A stretch of DNA of 64,000 nt from an uncultured Oscillospiraceae bacterium. GTDB taxonomy: Bacteria; Bacillota; Clostridia; Oscillospirales; Oscillospiraceae. The notes beneath the pieces are model-generated. The model worked only from the letters and a program-made list of their open reading frames with translations. It ran no database searches and was not told the DNA's origin. Shown one piece after another: positions 16,816 through 24,993 of this stretch; within the stretch, counting starts at the first letter, position 1, and every line of letters begins with the position of its first letter. The position numbers and the translations under genes are program-made. The DNA is taken from the NCBI GenBank assembly GCA_947630375.1, contig CANRHH010000005.1, positions 1 to 64,000 of the forward strand, in the 5' to 3' direction.

Positions 16816-19089
16816 TCAAATCGCCAGGTCCAGGCGGACCTTGCCCTCCGAGATCAGGGCGGCGACGCTGTCCCCGGCTTTTACCCGGCCGTCCAGCAGC
16901 AGCTCCGCCGCCGCGTCCTCGATGCTGTGCTGCACCGCCCGCCGCAGGGGCCGGGCGCCGAATTTGTCGTCATACCCGGCCCGGGCCAGCCACCGGGCCG
17001 TCTCCTCCGGCACCACCAGGGTCAGCCCCAGGGCCCGGAACCGGTCCTTGACCCCGCCCAGCAGGTTCTGGGTGATGCGCAGCATATGCTCCGGGCTGAG
17101 CCGGTGGAAGACGATGGTCTCGTCCACCCGGTTGAGAAACTCCGGCTTGAAGGTGCTCCGCAGCTCCTCCATCACCCGGCGCTGCATCTCCCGGTCGCTC
17201 TGCCGCTCCGGGCCGCCGAAGCCCAGAGGCGCCCGGCTGTCGGTGATGGCCTTGGCGCCGATGTTGGAGGTCATGACCACCACGGTGTTGCTGAAATCCA
17301 CCACCCGGCCGGTGGTGTCGGTGAGGCGGCCGTCGTCCATGATCTGCAAAAGAATGCTCCACACATCCTCGTGGGCCTTTTCGATCTCGTCGAAGAGCAC
17401 CACGGACCAGGGCTTGCGGCGGACCTGCTCGGTGAGCTGGCCCCCGTCTTCATAGCCCACGTAGCCCGGGGGCGAACCGATCAGCCGGCTGACCGAGTGC
17501 TTCTCCATATATTCGGACATGTCCAGGCGGATCATGGCGTGCTCGTCCCCAAAGACCGTGGCGGCCAGGGCCCGGCAGAGCTCGGTCTTGCCCACCCCGG
17601 TGGGGCCCAGAAACAGGAAGCTCCCCACCGGCCGGCCCGGGTCCCGCAGGCCCACCCGGCTGCGCCGGATGGCCCGGGCCACGGCGGAGACGGCCTCGTC
17701 CTGGCCTATCACCCGCCGCCTGAGCTGCTCCTCCAAATGCTTCAGCTTCTCCGTCTCGTCCCGGTCCAGGCCGGAGACGGGGATATTGGTCCACTGGGAC
17801 ACCACCTGGGCCACGTCCGCCGCCTGCACGGTGAGGCCCTTCGGGGGCCGGCCTCCGGCGGCCACATGGAGGCTGGCGGCGGCCTCGTCCAGCAGGTCGA
17901 TGGCCTTGTCCGGGAGAAAGCGGTCGTTGATATAGCGGACGGAGAGTTCATAGGCGGCGGTGAGGGCCTCGTCGCTGATACAGAGGCCGTGATGCTTCTC
18001 CAGTCCGGCCCGGAGGCCCCGGAGCATGTCCAGGGTCTGCGCCCGGTCCGGCTCGCCCACCTTCACCGGCTGGAAGCGCCGCTCCAGGGCCGCGTCCTTC
18101 TCGATATGCCGCCGGTACTCCTCCGGCGTAGTGGCCCCGATGATCTGGATCTCTCCCCGGCCCAGGGCGGGCTTGAGGATGTTGGCCGCGTCGATGGCCC
18201 CCTCGGCGCTGCCGGCGCCGATGATGGTATGCAGCTCGTCGATGAAGAGGATCACATCCCCGGCCCGCTTCACGTCCTTCAGGACGGACTTGACCCGCTC
18301 CTCAAAATCCCCCCGGTACTTGGTGCCCGCCAGCATGGCGGGGATATCCAGGGAGACGATGCGCTTGCGGCGCAGCTCCTCAGGCGCGTCCCCCCGGGCC
18401 ACCTTCAGGGCCAGGCCCTCGGCCACGGCGGTCTTGCCCACGCCGGGCTCCCCCACCAGCACGGGATTGTTCTTGGTCCGGCGGGAGAGGATCTGCACCG
18501 CCCGCCGGATCTCGTCGCCCCGGCCCACCACCGGGTCGATTCCCCCGGCGGCGGCCAGCTCGGTCAGGTCCCGGCTGTACTGGTCCAGGACCCGGGTATC
18601 CGCCCGGCGGGCAGTGCGTCCGGCGGCGCCGGTCTGGGGCCGGCTGTTCTGGGGGCTGCCGAACACCGCCAAAATATCGGTGTATATGTCGTTGATGTCC
18701 ACGCCTACGTGCTGCAGCACGGCCACTCCCGTGCAGCCGCTCTGGCGCAGGATGCCCAGGAGCAGATGCTCCGTGCCGATATAGCCCTGCCGGAGCTCCA
18801 GGGCCTCGGCGGCGGCCCGCTCCACCGCGGCCTGGGCCCGGGCGCTGAGGCCCTGCACCGGCAGCCCCGGCGCGCCCTCGCCGTCCAGCTCTAAGATGGT
18901 CCGGCGCAGCTCCCGCTCGGTGACGCCCCGGCCGCACAGCAGCCGGCTGCCCAGGCCCGTGGTCTCGGTCAGGATGCCCAGAAGCAGGTGCTCCGTGCCC
19001 ACATAGCTGTGGCCCAGCTCCCCCGCGGCCGCCCGGGCCCGCTCGATGGCCAGCTCCGCCCGCTGGGTAAATTTCTCATTGCTTTTCAT
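16816..19089 (-). CDS. clpC: ClpC-like AAA+ unfoldase lacking the usual middle domain
   Basis: The protein unfolds substrates for the ClpP protease. The 757-residue product has two Clp-N repeats (each with GTEHLLLGIL, residues 1-140) and AAA-1 with Walker A GEPGVGKTAVAEGLA and Walker B VILFIDELHTIIGAG. AAA-2 has GPTGVGKTELCRALA and VLFDEIEKAH. The LDEAAASLHVA segment runs almost directly into LTVQAADVAQVVSQWTNIPV. The coiled-coil M domain with its UVR motif, which normally lies here in ClpC and binds McsA/MecA, is missing. This explains the short length (Bacillus ClpC is about 810). No ctsR-mcsA-mcsB genes are adjacent. AGGGGG precedes ATG 19089. Confidence 0.9.
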   Translation of the reverse strand: MKSNEKFTQRAELAIERARAAAGELGHSYVGTEHLLLGILTETTGLGSRLLCGRGVTERELRRTILELDGEGAPGLPVQGLSARAQAAVERAAAEALELRQGYIGTEHLLLGILRQSGCTGVAVLQHVGVDINDIYTDILAVFGSPQNSRPQTGAAGRTARRADTRVLDQYSRDLTELAAAGGIDPVVGRGDEIRRAVQILSRRTKNNPVLVGEPGVGKTAVAEGLALKVARGDAPEELRRKRIVSLDIPAMLAGTKYRGDFEERVKSVLKDVKRAGDVILFIDELHTIIGAGSAEGAIDAANILKPALGRGEIQIIGATTPEEYRRHIEKDAALERRFQPVKVGEPDRAQTLDMLRGLRAGLEKHHGLCISDEALTAAYELSVRYINDRFLPDKAIDLLDEAAASLHVAAGGRPPKGLTVQAADVAQVVSQWTNIPVSGLDRDETEKLKHLEEQLRRRVIGQDEAVSAVARAIRRSRVGLRDPGRPVGSFLFLGPTGVGKTELCRALAATVFGDEHAMIRLDMSEYMEKHSVSRLIGSPPGYVGYEDGGQLTEQVRRKPWSVVLFDEIEKAHEDVWSILLQIMDDGRLTDTTGRVVDFSNTVVVMTSNIGAKAITDSRAPLGFGGPERQSDREMQRRVMEELRSTFKPEFLNRVDETIVFHRLSPEHMLRITQNLLGGVKDRFRALGLTLVVPEETARWLARAGYDDKFGARPLRRAVQHSIEDAAAELLLDGRVKAGDSVAALISEGKVRLDLAI

Positions 19090-19260
19090 GGTAAACCCCC
19101 TTCATATGCCCGCCTGTTTATTATCTACGCCGGACGCCGCCAAAAAAGGCGAAAAGAACCGGCGGCGCAAAAAAAGCTTTTCCGGTGCCGCGCTGGCGCG
19201 GCGGTCAGGAAAATTATCTCCACAATTTACAGGAATTATAGGATGCGGCAGAATTTTTAA

Positions 19261-19288
19261 TTGATTTTTGCGGCAGATGTGATACAAT
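19261..19288 (+). promoter_or_regulatory. promoter of the small ferredoxin gene
   Basis: TTGATT, 16-nt spacer, TACAAT, with a leader of about 85 nt before the ferredoxin ATG. The remaining 19090-19260 holds no gene I can support. Confidence 0.55.
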
Positions 19289-19378
19289 AAAATCCGACAG
19301 TGGTAGTACCGCCCGCGGCGGGGCTCGGCCCCCTCCGGGCGGCAAGGCCAAAATATATACATAAACGGAGGTAATACC

Positions 19379-19549
19379 ATGGCTTACGTGATCAGCGATG
19401 AGTGCCTGTCCTGTGGCTCCTGCGCCGCGCAGTGTCCTGCCGAAGCGATCGACATGGGCGATCTGCACTATGAGATCGACCCCGACAAGTGCCTGGAGTG
19501 CGGCGCCTGCGCTGCCCAGTGCCCTGCCGAGGCTATTTCTCTGGGCTGA
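19379..19549 (+). CDS. 2[4Fe-4S] ferredoxin
   Basis: A 56-residue clostridial-type ferredoxin with two four-cysteine motifs, CLSCGSCAAQCPAEAI and CLECGACAAQCPAEAI, joined by a short beta hairpin. It is a cytoplasmic one-electron carrier with two low-potential [4Fe-4S] clusters. GGAGG lies 7-8 nt before ATG 19379. It is monocistronic, between a promoter and a strong terminator. Reduced ferredoxin of this kind is the expected electron donor of the membrane hydrogenase encoded at 44.6-53.1 kb; that link is inference. Confidence 0.95.
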   Translation: MAYVISDECLSCGSCAAQCPAEAIDMGDLHYEIDPDKCLECGACAAQCPAEAISLG

Positions 19550-19557
19550 GAAAAAAA

Positions 19558-19592
19558 GAAAAAGGGGCTGGAAAGCCCCTTTTTCTTTTTTT
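19558..19592 (+). terminator. intrinsic terminator of the ferredoxin gene
   Basis: Stem AAAAGGGGCT/AGCCCCTTTT with a GGAA loop, followed by a long T-rich tract. Confidence 0.92.
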
Positions 19593-19617
19593 GTGACATT
19601 TTTTGACGGAGGGACAC

Positions 19618-20361
19618 ATGGAACAGGCGGCGCATCGGCCGGTTTTTGAACCGCTCTGGCCCGGCGGGCCGGTTTTTGCCCAGGCGGCCCACGCCCCCTT
19701 AGGGACGGACAGCGTGCTGCTGGCGGATTTTATCCGCCCCGGCTCTGCCCGGCGGGGGATCGATCTGGGCTGTGCCAGCGGGGCCATCGCCCTGCTGCTG
19801 CTGTGCCGGGCCCCCCGGCTGCATATGACCGGGCTGGAGCTGCTGCCGGAGGCGGCGGCGCTGGCGGAGCGGAACATGGCGGAAAACGGCCTGACGGACC
19901 GGAGCCGGATCGTGACCGGCGACCTGCGCCGCTGCCGGGAGCTGTTCCCGGCCGGCAGCTTTGACCTGGTCGCGGCCAACCCGCCCTACTTTCCCCTGGG
20001 CAGCGGGCCTCTCCCGGCGGACCCGGCCCGGGCCGCCGCCCGGGGGGAGACGGCCTGCTCCCTGCAGGAGCTCTGCGCCGCGGCGGCCTGGCTCTGCCGC
20101 ACAGGGGGCAGCTTCTCCTTGGTGCACCGGCCGGAGCGCCTGTCAGAGCTGCTGTGTGCCCTGACCGCCGCGGGGCTGGAGCCCAAGCGGCTGCGCCTGG
20201 TCTGCGCCCGGCCCGGGGCGGCCCCCGGTCTGGTCTTGGTGGAGAGCCGCCGGGGCGGCCGGCCGGGCCTGGAGATCCTGCCGGACCTGGTCCTGGCCGG
20301 AGAGGACGGGGCCGAGTCCCCGGAATACCGGCGGATCTACCACCGGGAACAAGCCATATGA
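19618..20361 (+). CDS. TrmN6-like tRNA(adenine-N6) methyltransferase
   Basis: A 247-residue class I SAM-dependent methyltransferase. Motif I is IDLGCASGAIALLLL, the acidic end of beta-2 is GLELLPEAA, and motif IV is AANPPYF; NPPY is diagnostic of N6-adenine methylation. The N-terminal PLGTDSVLLADFI matches the tRNA1(Val) A37 N6-methyltransferase group (YfiC/TrmN6), widespread in Firmicutes. GGAGG is 5 nt before ATG 19618; an in-frame TTG at 19603 has no better site. The tRNA substrate is by analogy. Confidence 0.85.
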   Translation: MEQAAHRPVFEPLWPGGPVFAQAAHAPLGTDSVLLADFIRPGSARRGIDLGCASGAIALLLLCRAPRLHMTGLELLPEAAALAERNMAENGLTDRSRIVTGDLRRCRELFPAGSFDLVAANPPYFPLGSGPLPADPARAAARGETACSLQELCAAAAWLCRTGGSFSLVHRPERLSELLCALTAAGLEPKRLRLVCARPGAAPGLVLVESRRGGRPGLEILPDLVLAGEDGAESPEYRRIYHREQAI

Positions 20362-20364
20362 AAT

Positions 20365-20390
20365 AAGCCGCGGGCAGATGCCCGCGGCTT
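20365..20390. terminator. terminator-like hairpin between trmN6-like gene and abrB
   Basis: A perfect 11-bp stem (AAGCCGCGGGC with its complement, loop AGAT) lies between two convergent genes. T-tracts are short on both sides. Confidence 0.65.
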
Positions 20391-20419
20391 AAATGCATAT
20401 TTATTCCTTTTGACCTCTC

Positions 20420-20665
20420 TCAAATCTTCTCCTTCAGCTTGTTGATGCAGTCGGTACAGACGTTCCTGCCCTTGAAGCTGATGATGTTTCTCACGCCGTC
20501 GCAAAAAACGCAGGACGCCTGGTACTTGCGGAGAATAACGCTCTCGCCCTCTACATATATCTCTAATGCGTCTTTCTCTGCGATATCGAGGGTACGGCGC
20601 ATTTCGATGGGCAGGACGATGCGCCCCAGTTCGTCTACTTTACGGACTATGCCTGTCGATTTCAT
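20420..20665 (-). CDS. abrB: AbrB-family transition-state regulator with Cys4 C-terminus
   Basis: An 81-residue AbrB-type protein. The N-terminal swapped-hairpin DNA-binding domain is clear: STGIVRKVDELGRIVLPIEM, RRTLDIAEKDALEIYVEGE. The C-terminal part, ASCVFCDGVRN...GRNVCTDCINKLKEKI, holds two CxxC pairs 17 residues apart that could bind zinc. AbrB proteins repress stationary-phase and sporulation genes during growth. GGGAGG precedes ATG 20665. The near-consensus promoter at 20802-20830 gives a leader of about 130 nt. It neighbours spmAB. Confidence 0.92.
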   Translation of the reverse strand: MKSTGIVRKVDELGRIVLPIEMRRTLDIAEKDALEIYVEGESVILRKYQASCVFCDGVRNIISFKGRNVCTDCINKLKEKI

Positions 20666-20801
20666 GTGATCCCTCCCTTTCTCTTTCATCTCCCGGTGTA
20701 CCGGTTGCCCAGTCCTCTGATCCGGGGAGCGCGAGGGCCGGTTTTCCCCGCCATTCCGCGGTTTTCACCATAGGCCAATGGGGCCAGTACAATATGAACC
20801 T

Positions 20802-20830
20802 ATTATATAGAAAAAACAAAGATTGGTCAA
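20802..20830 (-). promoter_or_regulatory. sigma-A promoter of abrB
   Basis: Minus-strand TTGACC, 17-nt AT-rich spacer, TATAAT. Confidence 0.75.
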
Positions 20831-20931
20831 TACCGGAAATGTGTCTAAAACATGAATAGATTGAAAACTATTGAATAGCGCAAAAGGACAATCTGTCATT
20901 TCTTTCGCAATCAGGAAGGAGAATACGCTTT

Positions 20932-21495
20932 TTGATCGGAACGGTACTTTTGGGGATCTTTCTGCTGTGTACGCTGCTCGCCCCGGTTTTGGGCGGGACC
21001 GCCGCCGCCGGGGCGGCGGTGATGGAGGGCGCCGGAGAGGCGGTCTCCTTCTGCCTGCGCATCGCGGGCGGGGTCTGCCTGTGGAGCGGGGTGCTGGAGC
21101 TGCTGGAGCGCGCCGGCGTCACGGCCCGGCTGGGCCGGGCCCTGCGGCCCCTGCTGGGGCGGCTGTTCCCCCGCTCCGCCGGGCGGGAGGAGCTGCTCTC
21201 CGCCCTGTCGGAAAACATCGGGGCCAATCTGCTGGGCCTGGGCAACGCCGCCACGCCCGCCGGGATCCGGGCCGCCCAGGGGATGGCCCGGCTGGGCGCG
21301 GAGGACGAGCTGTGCACCTTGGTGGTGCTGAACACCGCCTCCATCCAGCTGATCCCCTCCACCATCGCCGCCGTCCGGGCCGCCGCCGGGGCGGCCTCCG
21401 CCTTTGACATCCTGCCCGCCGTCTGGGTCAGCTCCGCCCTGTCGGTCTGCGCGGGACTGGCCGCGGCGGCGCTGCTGCGCCGGGTCTGGCCGTGA
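20932..21495 (+). CDS. spmA: spore maturation protein A
   Basis: A 187-residue polytopic membrane protein of the SpmA (nucleoside-recognition/Gate domain) family, needed for spore core dehydration in Bacillus. Diagnostic motifs are FCLRIAGGVCLWSGVLELLERAG, LSENIGANLLGLGNAATPAGI and NTASIQLIPSTIAAVRAAAG. It starts at TTG 20932, 10 nt after GGAAGGAG; no ATG is available. Its stop overlaps the spmB start by 4 nt, implying translational coupling. Together with spmB it shows that the host lineage sporulates. Confidence 0.92.
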   Translation: MIGTVLLGIFLLCTLLAPVLGGTAAAGAAVMEGAGEAVSFCLRIAGGVCLWSGVLELLERAGVTARLGRALRPLLGRLFPRSAGREELLSALSENIGANLLGLGNAATPAGIRAAQGMARLGAEDELCTLVVLNTASIQLIPSTIAAVRAAAGAASAFDILPAVWVSSALSVCAGLAAAALLRRVWP

Positions 21496-22013
21496 GCGCG
21501 CTGCTGGATCTGACGGCGCCGCTGCTGATCTGCTGCGCGCTGCTCTGCGCCGCCTTTCAGAGGGTGGATATCTACGGGGCCCTGGTAGAAGGGGCCCGGA
21601 AGGGGCTGCGGGTGATGGCGGACATCCTGCCCGCCCTGGTGGCCCTGTTCCCGGCCCTGGCGCTGCTGCGCTCCTCGGGCCTGCCGGCGCTGCTGGGGGA
21701 GCTGCTCTCCCCGGCGCTGCACGCCCTGGGCATCCCGCCGGAGACCACCCTGCTGCTGCTTTTGCGGCCCATCTCCGGCAGCGGGGCCCTGGCCGCGGCC
21801 TCGGAGCTCATAGAGCGCTGGGGCGCGGACTCCCTCATCGGCCGCACGGCGGCGGTGATGATCGGCTCCAGCGAGACCACGCTCTATGTCTCCGCGCTGT
21901 ATTTCGCCGCGGCGGGCGTGAAGCGCAGCCGCTGGGCCGTTCCCGCCGCCCTCTGCGCGGATCTGGCCTGTTTTGTGTCCTCCGCCTGGATCTGCCGCCT
22001 GCTCTGGGGTTAG
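21492..22013 (+). CDS. spmB: spore maturation protein B
   Basis: A 173-residue membrane protein with the SpmB signature: YGALVEGARKGLRVMADILP, ALVALFPALALLRSSG, LRPISGSGALAAASEL and IGSSETTLYVSALYFAAAGV. It starts at GTG 21492 overlapping the spmA stop. SpmA and SpmB act together in the mother-cell membrane in spore maturation. The TAG stop (22011-22013) is also the first three bases of the 217-bp inverted-repeat element, so that element abuts the gene exactly. Confidence 0.92.
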   Translation: MSALLDLTAPLLICCALLCAAFQRVDIYGALVEGARKGLRVMADILPALVALFPALALLRSSGLPALLGELLSPALHALGIPPETTLLLLLRPISGSGALAAASELIERWGADSLIGRTAAVMIGSSETTLYVSALYFAAAGVKRSRWAVPAALCADLACFVSSAWICRLLWG

Positions 22014-22227
22014 GGTGACGGGGATCGAACGCAAGTCGAGGACGACAAGCCAAAAATCACTCGGAAATTTCTCCCTGTGAAGTGCGGAGCAGTTTCTGGC
22101 GAGCAGATTTTTTCTCAGGCAAGGAAAAGCCCGCAGGAAATACTTTGTGTATTTTCAAGGGCTTTGACACCGCATGAGGGAAAATCTGCCGTCAGAAACC
22201 GGCTTGGGTTCGATCCCCGTCGCCCTA
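22011..22227 (+). repeat. 217-bp structured inverted-repeat element with tRNA-like ends
   Basis: The 28-nt ends (22011-22038 and 22200-22227) are inverted repeats matching at 25 of 28 positions. Two of the three differences still pair as G-U in plus-strand RNA. Inside are a second inverted pair (about 22091-22120 with 22171-22200), AAAGCCC/GGGCTTT (near 22126-22132 with 22159-22165) and GAAATAC/GTATTTTC around the loop. The whole would fold as one long rod. The ends contain GTTCGATCCCCGTC, which looks like a tRNA T-arm, but no full tRNA can be drawn. It carries no ORF. It may be a MITE-like element or a structured RNA. Confidence 0.7.
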
Positions 22228-22231
22228 AGTC

Positions 22232-22260
22232 TCGACAGGCGGGGAAAGCTATGGTAAAAT
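22232..22260 (+). promoter_or_regulatory. promoter of yitT
   Basis: TCGACA, 17-nt spacer, TAAAAT, directly after the inverted-repeat element; leader of about 25 nt. Confidence 0.55.
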
Positions 22261-22292
22261 ACAGAGCAGAGAACGTTTAAGGGGGAGAACCG

Positions 22293-23162
22293 ATGGGAAA
22301 ACCGATCGACCGGGCAGAGCGGCTCAGAGGGCTGGCGGATCTGCTGTACTGTGTGCTGGGCAGCGCCCTGGTGGCCCTGTCTCTGACGATGTTCACCGTT
22401 CCCAATGACATCGCCCCCGGCGGTGTCTCCGGCCTGTCCACCGCCCTGGCTCATATCACGCCGGTACACGTCAGTGTCTGGTCCCTGCTGCTGAATCTGC
22501 CGCTGCTGATCGGCGCCTGGCGGATCTTAGGGCCCCGGAGCCTGGTGACGACACTGGTGTGCACGGTGCTGCTCTCGGCGTTTATCGAGCTCTTCTCCCG
22601 GCTGCTGCCCGCCTATGGGGACAAGCCTCTGCTGGGGGCGGTGTTCGGCGGCGCCATCTGCGGCCTGGGGGTGGGCCTGCTGGTGCTGCGGGGCATCAGC
22701 ACCGGCGGTACGGATCTGCTGGCCCTGCTGCTGAAAAAGAATCTGCTGCCCAACATCCCCACCGGGACCCTGCTGCTGACCATCGACGCGGCAGTGGTCG
22801 CGGTGGCGGTGCTGGTTTTCCGGGATATCGACGTGGCGCTCTACTCCGCCATCACCATTTTTATCTCCTCCAAGGTCATCGACGCGCTGGCCCAGGGCGT
22901 GGACTACGCCAAGGTGATCTATATCATCACCGACCGGGGGGAGGCGGTCTCCCAGGCCCTGAACCTGTTCATGGACCGGGGGACCACGGTGATCCCCGCC
23001 TTTGGGGGCTACACCGGAGACGAGAAGCAGCTGATCATCTCCGTCACCCGCCGCAACGTGCTGGCCCAGGCTCTCCGGCTGATCCGGCAGACGGATCCGG
23101 CCGCCTTCACCTTCGTCACGGACTCCACCGAGGTCCACGGGGAGGGCTTCAAGCTGGACTGA
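22293..23162 (+). CDS. YitT-family membrane protein
   Basis: The 289-residue product has the YitT layout: about five membrane segments with the conserved FTVPNDIAPGGVSGLSTAL and LRGISTGGTDLLALLL repeats, then a cytosolic C-terminal domain of the DUF2179 type (YIITDRGEAVSQALN, RGTTVIPAFGGYTGDEKQLI). The function of YitT proteins is not firmly known; transport has been suggested. GGGGGAG lies upstream of ATG 22293. The gene is followed by traX after 22 nt. Confidence 0.9.
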   Translation: MGKPIDRAERLRGLADLLYCVLGSALVALSLTMFTVPNDIAPGGVSGLSTALAHITPVHVSVWSLLLNLPLLIGAWRILGPRSLVTTLVCTVLLSAFIELFSRLLPAYGDKPLLGAVFGGAICGLGVGLLVLRGISTGGTDLLALLLKKNLLPNIPTGTLLLTIDAAVVAVAVLVFRDIDVALYSAITIFISSKVIDALAQGVDYAKVIYIITDRGEAVSQALNLFMDRGTTVIPAFGGYTGDEKQLIISVTRRNVLAQALRLIRQTDPAAFTFVTDSTEVHGEGFKLD

Positions 23163-23184
23163 TAGAGAAAGGGAGTGTCCGCCC

Positions 23185-23973
23185 ATGAAAGATCTGCGGA
23201 TGAACCGCAACCAGATCAAGTACCTGGTCATCTTTGCCATGCTCATCGACCACATCGCCTGGGCCTGGGTGCCCACCGCCTCCCTGCTGGGCCAGGTAAT
23301 GCACTTCTTCGGCCGCCTCACCGGCCCCACTATGGCCTATTTTGTGGCCGAGGGCTATGTGCACACCCGGAACGTGAAGAAATACGCCCTCCGGCTGGCC
23401 CTGTTCGCCCTGCTCTCCTGGCCGGCGTTCTGCCTGTTTGAGTTTGGCGTGCCGCCGGTCCGGCTGCTGGAGGGGCAGCTGCGCGGCACCGGCGTCTGGT
23501 GCTTCTATCTGGCCGCCCGGGGGCAGACTCTGGTGATCTATCCCTTCTTCGGCGTGATCTATACCCTGTTTTTAAGCCTGCTGGCCGTCTGGCTCTATGA
23601 CGCCCGGCGCGTCCCCCTGCCCCTGCGCATTTTGGGGATCGGCGCGCTGCTGCTCCTGTCCAAATTCGGGGACTGGCAGTATTTTGACCCGCTCTGGGCC
23701 CTGGTCTTTTTCGCCTTCCGGGACAGGCCCCGGAAGATGTGGGCCCGCTACTGCCTGACGGCGGTCTTCGTGTTCGTGGCCTTCGCCCCCTGGGAGACCA
23801 ATCCCCTGGAGGGGCTCTTCCAGTTAGGGGTGTTTCTGGTGCCGCCGCTGCTGCTCTTTTTCTACAACGGCCAGGGCGGCAGCAAAAAGGCCGTGCACAA
23901 GTGGCTCTTTTACATCTTCTATCCCGCCCACCTGCTGCTTCTGGCCTGGCTCAAATTCGGCCTTCTGCATTGA
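23185..23973 (+). CDS. TraX-family polytopic membrane protein
   Basis: The 262-residue product has about eight hydrophobic segments and the TraX-family start NRNQIKYLVIFAMLIDHIAW, with FFGRLTGPTMAYFVAEGYVHT. It ends FYIFYPAHLLLLAWLK, as in TraX-like acyltransferase relatives. In F plasmids TraX acetylates pilin, but chromosomal copies in Firmicutes have no known substrate and no conjugation genes are near. GGGAG precedes ATG 23185. It is probably cotranscribed with yitT. Confidence 0.85.
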   Translation: MKDLRMNRNQIKYLVIFAMLIDHIAWAWVPTASLLGQVMHFFGRLTGPTMAYFVAEGYVHTRNVKKYALRLALFALLSWPAFCLFEFGVPPVRLLEGQLRGTGVWCFYLAARGQTLVIYPFFGVIYTLFLSLLAVWLYDARRVPLPLRILGIGALLLLSKFGDWQYFDPLWALVFFAFRDRPRKMWARYCLTAVFVFVAFAPWETNPLEGLFQLGVFLVPPLLLFFYNGQGGSKKAVHKWLFYIFYPAHLLLLAWLKFGLLH

Positions 23974-24007
23974 AAAAACAGCGGAGCGATACGCTCCGCT
24001 GTTTTTT
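23974..24007. terminator. bidirectional terminator between traX and metQ
   Basis: Stem AACAGCGGAGCG with its complement, 3-nt loop ATA, flanked by A and T runs so it works on both strands of two convergent genes. Confidence 0.92.
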
Positions 24008-24017
24008 TACGGTCTAT

Positions 24018-24920
24018 TTAGAAGATGGCGACCACGGCGCCGTTGTAGGTCTCGTCAATGAAGGCCTTCACCGCGTCGGACTGGAGGGCCTTCAGCAGGG
24101 CCTGGACGGCCTCGTTGTTCTCGTTGCCCTCTTTGACGCAGAGGATGTTGGCGTAGGTCTGGGCGCCCTCACCGGAGGCGTCCTCCACGGCCAGAGCGTC
24201 GGTGCCCGCGTTCAGGCCGCCCTGGAGGGCATAATTGCCGTTGATGACAGCCAGGTCCACATCGGGCAGCACGGCGGTCAGCTGGGCAGCCTCGGTCTCC
24301 ACGATCTCCACATTCTTGGGGTTCTCGGCGATGTCAAACTTGGTGGCGTTGGAGGAGGCGTCGATGCCGTCCTTCAGGGTGATCACGCCCTCCTGCTGGA
24401 GCAGGAGCAGGGCGCGGGTCTCGTTGGAGCCGTCGTTGGGAACGGCGATCGTGGCCCCGTCGGGCAGATCGGCCACAGAGGCGGTCTTGCCGGCATAGAT
24501 GCCGAAGGGCTCATAGTGGATCAGGCCCACGCTGACCAGGTGGGTGTCATTCTCAGCGTTGAAGGTGTTCAGATAGGGAGTGTGCTGGAAGTAGTTGGCG
24601 TCCAGGTCCCCGTCCTCCACAGCCAGGTTGGGCTGCACATAGTCGCTGTACTCCACGATGTCCAGGGTGATGCCCTGCTCGGCCAGCACGTCCTTGACCT
24701 GCTCCAGGATCTCGGCATGGGGCGTGGGGGAAGCGCCCACCTTCAGGGTGACGGCGGCGGGGGCTTCTTCAGCGGGGGCCTCGGCGGCAGGAGCTTCCTC
24801 GGCGGGAGCTTCGGCAGTGGGGGCTTCGGTGGCGGCCGGGGCGGGGGCAGAGCTGCCGCCGCAGGCAGCCAGGGACAGGGCCAGAGCCAGGGCCAGGATC
24901 AGTGCAAACGTCTTTTTCAT
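24018..24920 (-). CDS. metQ: methionine ABC transporter substrate-binding lipoprotein
   Basis: The 300-residue product has a lipoprotein signal ending LSLAACGG, an Ala/Pro/Glu-rich linker, then a NlpA/MetQ domain: VGASPTPHAEILEQVKDVLAEQG, VQPNLAVEDGDLDANYFQHTPYL, and IAVPNDGSNETRALLLLQQEG. It captures methionine outside the membrane for MetNI. AGGAG precedes ATG 24920; the in-frame codon seven residues earlier is less likely. It is the last gene of the metN-metI-metQ operon, 73 nt after metI. Confidence 0.94.
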   Translation of the reverse strand: MKKTFALILALALALSLAACGGSSAPAPAATEAPTAEAPAEEAPAAEAPAEEAPAAVTLKVGASPTPHAEILEQVKDVLAEQGITLDIVEYSDYVQPNLAVEDGDLDANYFQHTPYLNTFNAENDTHLVSVGLIHYEPFGIYAGKTASVADLPDGATIAVPNDGSNETRALLLLQQEGVITLKDGIDASSNATKFDIAENPKNVEIVETEAAQLTAVLPDVDLAVINGNYALQGGLNAGTDALAVEDASGEGAQTYANILCVKEGNENNEAVQALLKALQSDAVKAFIDETYNGAVVAIF

Positions 24921-24993
24921 GATGTTTCTCCTTTTCTTCATTTAAAATATAGGCTTGCTGTATGTAAAGGGTCTTGCGAACGATAAGAGAGGA

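Noticed and set aside
16798..18894. 698-residue plus-strand ORF opposite clpC
   Set aside because: It is antisense to a clear AAA+ gene, rich in His/Gly/Pro as expected of a GC-rich shadow frame.
22140..22228. tRNA gene suggested by GGGTTCGATCCCCGTCGCCC
   Set aside because: Only a T-arm-like piece is present. No matching acceptor, D or anticodon arm can be drawn, the T stem itself has mismatches, and the same sequence occurs inverted at the other end of the element.
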